From Acidimicrobiia bacterium (lineage in GTDB: Bacteria > Actinomycetota > Acidimicrobiia > Spongiisociales > UBA5794), in NCBI GenBank assembly GCA_029287195.1, contig JARFRN010000265.1, forward strand, positions 1 to 35,554: a stretch of 35,554 nucleotides of DNA, given 5' to 3'. Positions 1 to 7,982 of the stretch are shown piece by piece (the first letter of the stretch is position 1; the number at the start of each line of letters is the position of its first letter). Position numbers and translations under genes: made by a program. The notes beneath the pieces were generated by a model, which had not been told where the DNA came from, searched no databases, and was given only the letters and a program-made list of their open reading frames with translations.

Positions 1-2222
1 GCCCCATGGATTTGCCCCCACTCCCACTCGTCCGGCTTGTCCCCCAGCAGCTCTTGCAGTTCTTCCACGCCGGCGCGGAACGCAGCGTCCAGGATGGCGT
101 CGCGGTCTTCGACTTCGGACGTTGTGGAATCGTCCCAGACGGACCATTTCGGCAGGTCCATCATTTCGCTAACAGCGAGCGACCACCTGGTGCCACCCGT
201 CGGCCAGGAGTCCTCAACCAGATCGTCGTGAAAGGTCAGGCTGAGCAGATGCCGCCACGTTGCTTCGAATATTGCCGCTCCGGATGAGTCGACGGCGTTG
301 AGCCGATCCCAAGCTGCGAGAAGCTCTCGAGCCCGGACCAGGGCACCATCTTCACCGGAAACGTCCAAGCCGAGGATCCACGGCAGCAACCGATCTGCAT
401 GGCGGTTGTAGTTGTCGAACTGCATCCCTGCCATGTAGTCGAGATCGATTGCCGGATTGGCTTCGATCAGTTCGACGATGCGGGCGGCCCGGTCTCCGTA
501 GTTCCAGTCGGTCGTAAGCAAATAGGGATAGCTGCCGTCGATTACCGGGTTGTTGGCGGTGACTATGTAGCCCTCTGCTGGGTTGTATACCGACGGCAGC
601 TCCTCGAAGGGTATGTAGCCGGTCCACTCGTACTCATTGGTCCATCCGGGCACCGGGATGCGACCATCACCGTTGCTGCGGATCGGAATCAGGCCGGGCG
701 CCTGATAGCCGATATTGCCGTCGACATCGGCATAGACCATGTTCTGTGATGGCACGTCGAAGAGCCGCAGTGCGTTCCTGAAGGACTCGAAGTCGCGCGC
801 CAAGTCGAGTTGCAGGACCGCATCGACCAGTGACGAGTTCTCCTCGAGCGCCGTCCACCGCATTGCTATCGCATACTCGTCCGGCATGGGTATTCCGGCG
901 CTGTCCGCGAAGTCCTCGAGCACTCCGTAGTCGTCGCTGATGATCGGACCGTGCCGGGTATTACGTATGGTCACAGTCGCTGCATCGCCCCCGGCCACCT
1001 CGATCGTTTCGGTGCGCACCTCCATGTCAACCCATTCACCGTTGACCTCGTACTGAAAGGGGTTGGACGGGTTGATTCGCTCGACATAGAGGTCGACGAC
1101 GTCGGGGCCCAGATTGGTCAGTCCCCAGGCAACTCGATCGTTGTGACCGATGATCACCCCGGGCATACCGGCGAAGGAGAACCCGGCGACGTCAAACGGG
1201 CAGGCTGCATTAAGCGGCACGCAGTGAAGGCCAACCTGGTACCAGATGGACGGCATGCGAATACCCAGGTGAGGATCGTTGGCCAGAATGGCGGCACCGG
1301 TCGTACTCCGCTCGGGGGCGATCACCCAACTGTTTGACCCGATACCGACACCTGATCCGCCCGTCGCCGAGTCGAGCAGGGCTGCGTTGTGAGCCGTCCG
1401 GCCGATGGTCTGGAAGACTTCCAGAGGTAGCGGGTCGAGCCCCGGACCTGTGACCCGCGGAGCCGAATTGCCGACGATGACCGGGTGGTCATCTGGATAT
1501 GGAGGGTAGAACATGTCCACCTGGGCGGGAGTGAAGTCGTCGAGGAGGAACGACCGAGCAATCTCCTCCATCATGTTGCCGCGGAGATCCCATGCCATCA
1601 CCTTTCCCCACAAGATCGAGTCGATCGCGGTCCACGGTTCCGGCGTGTAATTTCGGTTCACCGCTTCCATCACCGTGTACTCGAATCCCAGTTCAGCCGG
1701 AGACCTCTGTCCGAGATAGCTGTTGACCCCGGCGACATATCCGGTGAGGGCGTCCCTACCGAGATCGCTGGTAGAGGCGTACTGGGCGCTTGCCAGATCG
1801 CCCCATCCCATCGTCCGCAAGAAGGCGTCGGTCTCCACCTGATCCTCGCCAAACATCTCCGCAAGCCGCCCCGACCCGATGTGCCTCCAGGTATCCATCT
1901 GCCAGAAGCGGTCTTGGGCGTGAACGAAGCCTTGGGCAAGAAACAGATCGTGCACGGTGGAGGCATAGATGTGAGGAACTCCGTATTCGTCGCGGATCAC
2001 ATCGACGGTGGCGTCTAGACCGGAGATTGTGATATCCCCGGAAATCTGGGGGAAAGGCCGTCGCGTCGACCAGACGAGGAAGAGAAGCAGGAGAGCAACA
2101 CCCACCGCCAGCCCGGTTGCTGCCCACTTCAGGACCAACAGGGTCCTGCGAAAACGAGGCGGTGACCCGAGTACTGCCTGGTCAAAGCCGTCGTCGAACT
2201 CGACAGTCCCATCTCCACTCAC
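1..2222 (-). CDS. Penicillin acylase (penicillin amidase, Ntn-hydrolase) family protein; 3' end truncated by window start
   Basis: Manual translation from GTG at 2222: MSGDGTVEFDDGFDQAVLGSPPRFRRTLLVLKWAATGLAVGVALLLLFLVW (N-terminal TM), then VIRDEYGVPHIYASTVHDLFLAQGFVHAQDRFWQMDTWRHIGSGRLAEMFG and, near 1270-1345, GIGSNSWVIAPERSTTGAAILANDPHLG (Ser nucleophile SNSW motif). Absent from ORF track because it runs off the window. Confidence 0.9.
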   Translation of the reverse strand, partial: MSGDGTVEFDDGFDQAVLGSPPRFRRTLLVLKWAATGLAVGVALLLLFLVWSTRRPFPQISGDITISGLDATVDVIRDEYGVPHIYASTVHDLFLAQGFVHAQDRFWQMDTWRHIGSGRLAEMFGEDQVETDAFLRTMGWGDLASAQYASTSDLGRDALTGYVAGVNSYLGQRSPAELGFEYTVMEAVNRNYTPEPWTAIDSILWGKVMAWDLRGNMMEEIARSFLLDDFTPAQVDMFYPPYPDDHPVIVGNSAPRVTGPGLDPLPLEVFQTIGRTAHNAALLDSATGGSGVGIGSNSWVIAPERSTTGAAILANDPHLGIRMPSIWYQVGLHCVPLNAACPFDVAGFSFAGMPGVIIGHNDRVAWGLTNLGPDVVDLYVERINPSNPFQYEVNGEWVDMEVRTETIEVAGGDAATVTIRNTRHGPIISDDYGVLEDFADSAGIPMPDEYAIAMRWTALEENSSLVDAVLQLDLARDFESFRNALRLFDVPSQNMVYADVDGNIGYQAPGLIPIRSNGDGRIPVPGWTNEYEWTGYIPFEELPSVYNPAEGYIVTANNPVIDGSYPYLLTTDWNYGDRAARIVELIEANPAIDLDYMAGMQFDNYNRHADRLLPWILGLDVSGEDGALVRARELLAAWDRLNAVDSSGAAIFEATWRHLLSLTFHDDLVEDSWPTGGTRWSLAVSEMMDLPKWSVWDDSTTSEVEDRDAILDAAFRAGVEELQELLGDKPDEWEWGQIHG

Positions 2223-2281
2223 ACCGGAACAGTACCGAGCCGTGCGGACAGCTTCCAGCGGCAGCGGCTTATCATCTATGT

Positions 2282-2794
2282 ATGACCACTCCAGAGGAAA
2301 ACAACGAAGCCACGGAACGGCCCAAGGAGCTCCCGCTCCAAGCTCACGTGGTCGAGGAGGAGGATCAGGCGGAGTCTCAAGACGAGACCGGCTCCTTCAT
2401 AACGGAGCCTTCCAAGCTGATCCGAATCGCCTCGATGACCAGAGCGATGCTGGAAGAGGTGCGACAAGCCCCTCTCGATGAACTAGGTCGGCGCCGCCTC
2501 GGTGAGATCTACACAAACTCACTCGACCAGTTGCGAGAGTCGCTGAGCGACGATCTTCAGGAGGAGCTCGAGTCGATCTTCCAGCCGTTGCATCAGGAAG
2601 AGACGTCAGAGTCGGAGCTCCGCATCGTCCAAGCCCAGCTGGTGGGCTGGCTCGAGGGTTTGTTTCACGGCATTCAGGCATCTCTGTTCAGTCAGCATGC
2701 TGCAGCCGCAGCACAGCTAGATGAGATGCGGCGGAGACGCGCACTGGAGGCTGCTTCCGAGGAAACCGGAAGGACTCCGGGGCAGTACCTCTAG
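2282..2794 (+). CDS. bpa: Bacterial proteasome activator (Bpa/PafE family, DUF2587)
   Basis: 170 aa MTTPEENNEATERPKE...; family-typical helical core (PSKLIRIASMTRAMLEEVRQAPLDE...RLGEIYTNSLDQLRESLSDDLQEELESI) and C-terminal GQYL, the known 20S-proteasome docking motif. Confidence 0.9.
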   Translation: MTTPEENNEATERPKELPLQAHVVEEEDQAESQDETGSFITEPSKLIRIASMTRAMLEEVRQAPLDELGRRRLGEIYTNSLDQLRESLSDDLQEELESIFQPLHQEETSESELRIVQAQLVGWLEGLFHGIQASLFSQHAAAAAQLDEMRRRRALEAASEETGRTPGQYL

Positions 2795-2851
2795 ACGGGC
2801 CCGGCCGCTCGGATGGGCCCGGCCGCTGCGGCGCCTCATGGTGCAGGGAGT

Positions 2852-5434
2852 TCAGTCGCCCACACCGCCGCGCAATGCGGCTTGGGCCGCAGCCAACCGG
2901 GCAATTGGCAACCGGGGAGGACTGCACGACACATAGTCCACACCCCATCTGTGGAAATGGCCGATGGACACCGGGTCTCCCCCATGTTCACCGCAGACCC
3001 CGATCTCGAGTCCGGGATTGGCGGCTCGCCCCGCCACAATCGCCTGCTCGATGAGCCGTCCCACACCGTGCTCATCGATCCGTTGAAACGGATTGACCGG
3101 CATCAGGCCCTGCTCCACATAGGTCCGCAGGAATGCCTCCTCGGCGTCGTCGCGGCTGAGACCCATCGTCGTCTGGGTCAAATCGTTGGTCCCGAATGAG
3201 AAGAAGTCCGACTCCAGTGCCAGATCACCGGCCATCAGGGCTGCGCGAGGCAGCTCGATCATTGTCCCGATCGCGACCTCGAGGAGCCGGCCCGCTGCGT
3301 GCACCTCCTCTTCGATCATGTCGCGCACCAGGTGGAGCTCTTCGATGCTGCCCACCAGGGGGATCATGATTGCCAGCCGTGGGTCCCCGCCCGCATCCAG
3401 CCTGCGACGAACAGCCTCCAGCGCTGCAAGGACTTGCACCCGGTAGATCTCCGGCATCACAACGGCCAGCCTCACCCCGCGCAGACCGAGCATCGGGTTC
3501 ACTTCAGACCACTGTTCGATGGCGTCGTCCAGCTGCTCGAGGTCTTCAACGGGAAGCCCGTCACGTCGGCGTTCGGTGATCTGCAGCTCGACATCGAGCC
3601 TTGAAGGAAGGAATTCGTGCACCGGGGGATCCAATAGTCGCACCACAACCGGAGTGCCGTCCATCGCCTCCAACAGTTCCTCGAAGTCGCCAACCTGCAA
3701 ATTCTCGAGTTCCTCGAGCGCCTCGGCCCGATCATGGCCGTCCTCGGACAGCAAGATACGACGCACGACGGCGAGTCGTTCACCGTGGAACATGTATTCG
3801 GAGCGAGCCAGGCCGATACCGTCGGCACCGGCGGTTCGCGCCATCGTCGCCGCCCGCGCTGTATCGGCGTTGGCCCACACCCCGAGCCTGCGAACCTCAT
3901 CGGCCCACTCGAGGAGTTGATCGAGGTAGGAGGCGGCAGGAGGTTGCGCGATTTCGTGGCTTCCGGCATAGACCTGTCCGGCTCCTCCATCGATTGTGAT
4001 CGAGTCGAAGCCGGTAAACGTCACCGCTCCAATTCGGATCGAGCCTGCCGACAGCACGACGTCGGCGATCCCGGTGATTGCCGGCGTCCCCGCGGCGCGA
4101 GCAGCAACGGCGGCGTGAGAGGTTTGCCCGCCGTGGCTGGTGATCAGACCGGCCGCGCTGACAACACCGTCGAGATCTCGCGGTAGCACTTCGCGCAATA
4201 CGAGGATCACATCTTCCTCTCGCTCGCCGGCAGCAATCGCGTCTTCCACCGAGAAGACCGGCCGGCCACTTGCCGCCCCCGGAGAGGTGGCCGACCCGGA
4301 AGCCACCGGCTCCCCCAACGGTGTGGATGCCAGCCGGGGATGCAACATGCCGGCAAGACACTCCGGATCAACCGCAAGGAGCGCCTGATCCCGGGTCATC
4401 AGCCCTTCACCAACCATGTCGACGGCAACTCGAACTGCAGCCTCCGGCGACCGATCGGCGGGACGAGCCTCGATCAGCCAGATCCGACCTTTCTCGCGAA
4501 TGAACTCGAGCCGCACCATGTCGGCTCGCGATCGCTCCATGCGAGAAGCCGCAGCGACGACCAGGTCATGCGCTTCGGGTGCCGTGTCTCTCAGGTCCGC
4601 CAGTCCCGGGTACGCCGCCCGCGACTCAGGCCGGTTGGTTCGGGGGGAATAGACGCCGGTTGCGACACCGGAGCCGGCTGCCGGATCACGGCTAATGACG
4701 ACGCCCGCTCCCGAGTCATCGTCGACGACCCCGAAGATCATCGGGTGGATCACCACCCCCATGCCTACGTCGTCAGAAATCCCGCGGGTGCGACGGAAGC
4801 GTCGCGCCTCTATCCGATCCCACGAAGCGAAGACCGCCTCGATCCCTTCGAGGATTTGGCTGTGCAGGTTCGTCGGAAGGGGACGCTGCGACACATCGAC
4901 CACAACGGCCTCGTATGCCCTGCAAACGGCTTCGATCTGTGCAGGGCTCCACTCCGTTCGGTGCAGCGGCCCGACAATCTCGGCAACGATCCCTGCGTAG
5001 CGAGCAGGCGAGAGGCCGCGGAGCCGACCGATCGCTTTCAGGTACCCCAGCCTCGTCCCCAACGCAAGCGGCTGACCGCCCCACACGGCAACCTGCTCGA
5101 ATGTATCCGCAGTGGCACCCAGGTGGAGAGCCGAGTTGAAGAGTCCGGGCATCTCGACGGCCGGGCTCGAACGAACAGAAAAGAGAACGGGCCTATCCGG
5201 ATCGATTGCCCGCATCTTGGAATGCGATCGTTCCAGCGCGCCCTTGACCTCGTCCCAGGCGTCGTCGGGCAGATCTCCCGTCTCCAAGAAGCGACGACAG
5301 GCAACGTCGCTGATGGCAAAACCTGGAGGAACTGGAAGATCCAGTGCTGCCATCTCCGCCAAAGCGCGCCCGCGGACCCCAACCCGGGAAGCCAGGTCAC
5401 CCAAGTCTGCGTCGTAGTCGACGACGTACTTCAT
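2852..5434 (-). CDS. ppdK: Pyruvate, phosphate dikinase / PEP-utilising enzyme (divergent ATP-grasp region)
   Basis: 860 aa; swivelling-domain His motif ITSHGGQTSHAAVAARAAGTPAITG; VRLLDPPVHEFLP; NPMLGLRGVRLAVVMPEIYRVQV; GTNDLTQTTMGLSRDDAE; IGVCGEHGGDPVSI. Confidence 0.88.
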   Translation of the reverse strand: MKYVVDYDADLGDLASRVGVRGRALAEMAALDLPVPPGFAISDVACRRFLETGDLPDDAWDEVKGALERSHSKMRAIDPDRPVLFSVRSSPAVEMPGLFNSALHLGATADTFEQVAVWGGQPLALGTRLGYLKAIGRLRGLSPARYAGIVAEIVGPLHRTEWSPAQIEAVCRAYEAVVVDVSQRPLPTNLHSQILEGIEAVFASWDRIEARRFRRTRGISDDVGMGVVIHPMIFGVVDDDSGAGVVISRDPAAGSGVATGVYSPRTNRPESRAAYPGLADLRDTAPEAHDLVVAAASRMERSRADMVRLEFIREKGRIWLIEARPADRSPEAAVRVAVDMVGEGLMTRDQALLAVDPECLAGMLHPRLASTPLGEPVASGSATSPGAASGRPVFSVEDAIAAGEREEDVILVLREVLPRDLDGVVSAAGLITSHGGQTSHAAVAARAAGTPAITGIADVVLSAGSIRIGAVTFTGFDSITIDGGAGQVYAGSHEIAQPPAASYLDQLLEWADEVRRLGVWANADTARAATMARTAGADGIGLARSEYMFHGERLAVVRRILLSEDGHDRAEALEELENLQVGDFEELLEAMDGTPVVVRLLDPPVHEFLPSRLDVELQITERRRDGLPVEDLEQLDDAIEQWSEVNPMLGLRGVRLAVVMPEIYRVQVLAALEAVRRRLDAGGDPRLAIMIPLVGSIEELHLVRDMIEEEVHAAGRLLEVAIGTMIELPRAALMAGDLALESDFFSFGTNDLTQTTMGLSRDDAEEAFLRTYVEQGLMPVNPFQRIDEHGVGRLIEQAIVAGRAANPGLEIGVCGEHGGDPVSIGHFHRWGVDYVSCSPPRLPIARLAAAQAALRGGVGD

Positions 5435-5506
5435 CGTGGCCCACCTCGCGCGGAGATCCGATCGGCGGGGCGGCTACGAACAGTGTGAACTGAACATGAA
5501 AATTTC

Positions 5507-5535
5507 TTGACCGGACCTGGATGTGGGTGCATTAT
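5507..5535 (+). promoter_or_regulatory. Putative sigma70-type promoter for whiB-like gene (TTGACC-N17-CATTAT)
   Basis: TTGACC at 5507-5512, 17-bp spacer, CATTAT at 5530-5535, about 80 bp upstream of the WhiB start. Confidence 0.5.
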
Positions 5536-5543
5536 CGGCACCC
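5525..5543. promoter_or_regulatory. Inverted repeat GGGTGC-ATTATCG-GCACCC overlapping the -10 of the whiB promoter
   Basis: Perfect 6-bp arms read directly; centre falls on the candidate -10 hexamer. Confidence 0.4.
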
Positions 5544-5613
5544 GCCCTCTCTCATAGATGGAATACGTGAAATCCAGTATGCGTTTTAGAGGGTACTTGC
5601 GCCCGAGAAAGGG

Positions 5614-5910
5614 GTGTTTGCAATGGTGATGGCACTGGACGGGCAGATTTGGGAGCCCGAGCACGAGTGGCGTGATGATGCCGCGTGTTCCGGTGCCGAT
5701 TCTGAGCTCTTCTTCCCACCCGGGGAGGACGAAGCCGCCGCCATGCCCGCCAAGCGCATATGTGCCGCCTGCCCGGTGCAGGAGCAGTGTCTGCAATACG
5801 CCCTCGCCACCAACCAGACCGAAGGCGTTTGGGGCGGAATGAGTTCTGGCGACCGTCGACGCCTCCGCAGGCGGATTCGCGACCGGGAGCGCCGCAAGCG
5901 CGCCAGCTAG
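5614..5910 (+). CDS. WhiB-family Fe-S transcriptional regulator
   Basis: MFAMVMALDGQIWEPEHEWRDDAACSGAD...RICAACPVQEQCLQYAL...EGVWGGMSSGDRRRLRRR: four Cys (C, CxxCxxxxxC-type) and GVWGG turn. Start could be GTG 5614, ATG 5623 or ATG 5629. Confidence 0.93.
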   Translation: MFAMVMALDGQIWEPEHEWRDDAACSGADSELFFPPGEDEAAAMPAKRICAACPVQEQCLQYALATNQTEGVWGGMSSGDRRRLRRRIRDRERRKRAS

Positions 5911-5981
5911 CCCTGCCTTCTAGTGCATCTGGCGAAGCCACCCCCCTATAGGCGTCCCGGCTACGCCCCACCGAGTGAGGG

Positions 5982-6488
5982 TCAGCTTTCGGTGATCGTT
6001 ACCGAATTGATGACGCAGTCGTCGTGGGGACGATCCTGGGCCCCGGTTGGGGTGGCTGCGATCGAATCAATCGCGTCCATGCCTGCGGTGACCCTGCCAA
6101 AGATGCTGTAGGAGTGAGGCAGGCCGTAGTCGCGGTGCATGATGAAGAACTGCGAACCGTTGGTATTGGGGCCGGCATTGGCCATCGCAACGGTGCCGCG
6201 GCTGTAATCCCCCGGACCTTCGAGTTCATCGCGGAACCGGTATCCCGGACCACCTGTTCCTGTGCCCGTCGGGTCACCACCCTGAATCATGAACCCGGAG
6301 ATCACCCGATGAAAGATGACGCCGTCGTAGAAGCCATCTCGGGCCAGAAAGACGAAGTTGTTGACGGTCTGCGGTGATTTGGCGGCATCGAATTCGATGG
6401 TGATATCGCCGTGGTTGGTGTGCAGAGTGGCCGAATATGACTTGGCGAGATCGATGGTCATCTCGGGCGGAGCGTTGTATTGAGCCAT
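5982..6488 (-). CDS. Peptidyl-prolyl cis-trans isomerase (cyclophilin type)
   Basis: 168 aa; GVIFHRVISGFMIQGGDPTGTGTGGPGYRFRDE...GTVAMANAGPNTNGSQFFI. Confidence 0.95.
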   Translation of the reverse strand: MAQYNAPPEMTIDLAKSYSATLHTNHGDITIEFDAAKSPQTVNNFVFLARDGFYDGVIFHRVISGFMIQGGDPTGTGTGGPGYRFRDELEGPGDYSRGTVAMANAGPNTNGSQFFIMHRDYGLPHSYSIFGRVTAGMDAIDSIAATPTGAQDRPHDDCVINSVTITES

Positions 6489-6529
6489 TGGGTCTCCGTT
6501 CTTGTCGCGTAATCGGATTGATTGGTTCG

Positions 6530-7759
6530 TCAGCGGCGGCGCCTGCCGCGTGACATCGGATGGGATCGCTTACCCCGGAAAGGGGCAAGTTCGGGATCGG
6601 GCTTCCAGGCGGCCAGGTCTTTGACCCGGTCGTCATTGGAGAACATCTTGATGATGGGCACATTCAGCCCGGCGCGACGCTGGATACCGAGCACCTCGTT
6701 GACCTGGTCCCACTCCACGAACGTGACCACCAGACCCGACTCGCCGGCGCGTGCAGTCCGGCCGGATCGGTGCACATATGTCTTGGGATCGTCTGGAGGG
6801 TCGTAGTGAACGACGACGTCGACATCGTCGATATGCAGGCCCCGAGCCGCAACATTGGTGGCCACCAGGACCGGGCTCTTACCCGACGCGAAACCCGCCA
6901 ATGCCCGATCGCGCTGCCGCTGATGAAGATCACCATGGATAGGATTCGCCTCGACACCCAGTTTCTGGAGTTCCCGAGCGACCCGATCGCACTCGGCTTT
7001 GGTCCGGGTGAACAGGAGGATTCGCCCCGACGCCTGCGCAATGGCCGCCGCCATCTTCACCTTGTCCATGTGGTGAACCTTGAGGAAGCGATGCTCCATG
7101 GTCTCGACAGTCTCCTCGCCCGGTTCGGCGTTGTGTCGCGCGGGATCTTCCATGTAGGCGCTGACCAGCGTGCCCACTTGACCATCGAGCGTTGCGGAGA
7201 ACAGCAGTGTCTGATGCTCGACGGAAACCCCGCTCATGATGCGCCGCACTTGCGGCAGGAAACCCATGTCCGCCATCTGGTCGGCTTCGTCGATAGTGAC
7301 CATCTGGACGTCGTCGAGGAATATCTCGCGCCGCTCGATCAGGTCGATCAATCTTCCCGGTGTGGCGATCACGATTTCGACCCCGCTGCGCAGCGCCTTC
7401 GTTTGGGCTCCCATCGAAGAACCCCCGTAAATCGCCGAAGTCCTGAAACCGCGAGAACCGGCAAGATCCTCGAGCACGATCGTTACCTGCTGGGCCAGCT
7501 CCCGGGTGGGGACGAGCACAAGTGCACGCGGCCTCTTTGGTCGCGCCTTCTCCAGTTGTTGGACCATCGGAAGGCCGAACGCCAGCGTCTTCCCGGATCC
7601 GGTCTTCGCCTTGCCGCATACGTCCCGACCGTCGAGCGCATCAGGGATAGTCAGCGCCTGGATCGGGAATGGAGAGCCGATCCCCTGGGACTGCAGGAGG
7701 GCTACGAGGTCGTCATCAACACCGATAGATTCAAAGGTTGCGGTCTCGGTCAAACTCAT
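6530..7759 (-). CDS. DEAD-box ATP-dependent RNA helicase
   Basis: 409 aa; Q-motif region (FPIQALTIPDAL), Walker A AKTGSGKT, PTRELAQQV, TPGRLIDL, DEAD-like IDEADQMADMGF, SAT, and HRSGRTARAGESG. Confidence 0.95.
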   Translation of the reverse strand: MSLTETATFESIGVDDDLVALLQSQGIGSPFPIQALTIPDALDGRDVCGKAKTGSGKTLAFGLPMVQQLEKARPKRPRALVLVPTRELAQQVTIVLEDLAGSRGFRTSAIYGGSSMGAQTKALRSGVEIVIATPGRLIDLIERREIFLDDVQMVTIDEADQMADMGFLPQVRRIMSGVSVEHQTLLFSATLDGQVGTLVSAYMEDPARHNAEPGEETVETMEHRFLKVHHMDKVKMAAAIAQASGRILLFTRTKAECDRVARELQKLGVEANPIHGDLHQRQRDRALAGFASGKSPVLVATNVAARGLHIDDVDVVVHYDPPDDPKTYVHRSGRTARAGESGLVVTFVEWDQVNEVLGIQRRAGLNVPIIKMFSNDDRVKDLAAWKPDPELAPFRGKRSHPMSRGRRRR

Positions 7760-7819
7760 CAGTCATCTTGTTTCGAGGTGCGCCCGGAACCGTCCCCCCG
7801 GCGGCAGAGCACCCCCAAC

Positions 7820-7978
7820 CTAGTCGGCGTCAGCCGGGCTGATGTCGATTAGTACCAAGATTCCAGCGCGCTGATGACGACTGCCCGCACTGCGATGCTC
7901 GAGTTCCGCGTTCAAATCCGCTCCGACAAGCACGATGAGACCGGATATGAAGAACCACAGCAAGCGCACGATGGCGCC
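7820..7978 (-). pseudogene. C-terminal remnant of a YihY/BrkB (ribonuclease BN-like) family membrane protein
   Basis: Frame ending at TAG 7820-7822 reads GAIVRLLWFFISGLIVLVGADLNAELEHRSAGSRHQRAGILVLIDISPADAD*, matching the typical YihY tail (LLWLYLSGLIVLLGAELNAELE). No upstream YihY sequence; the acyl-CoA dehydrogenase 3' end abuts at 7983. Confidence 0.6.
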
Positions 7979-7982
7979 GCTA

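Noticed and set aside
2797-2827. 13-bp direct repeat GGGCCCGGCCGCT x2 between bpa and ppdK
   Set aside because: Short GC-rich repeat in a convergent intergenic gap; may contribute to termination but too little to call.
4340-5488. 382-aa plus-strand ORF
   Set aside because: Antisense to PPDK.
6560-7852. 430-aa plus-strand ORF
   Set aside because: Antisense to DEAD-box helicase; no motif support.
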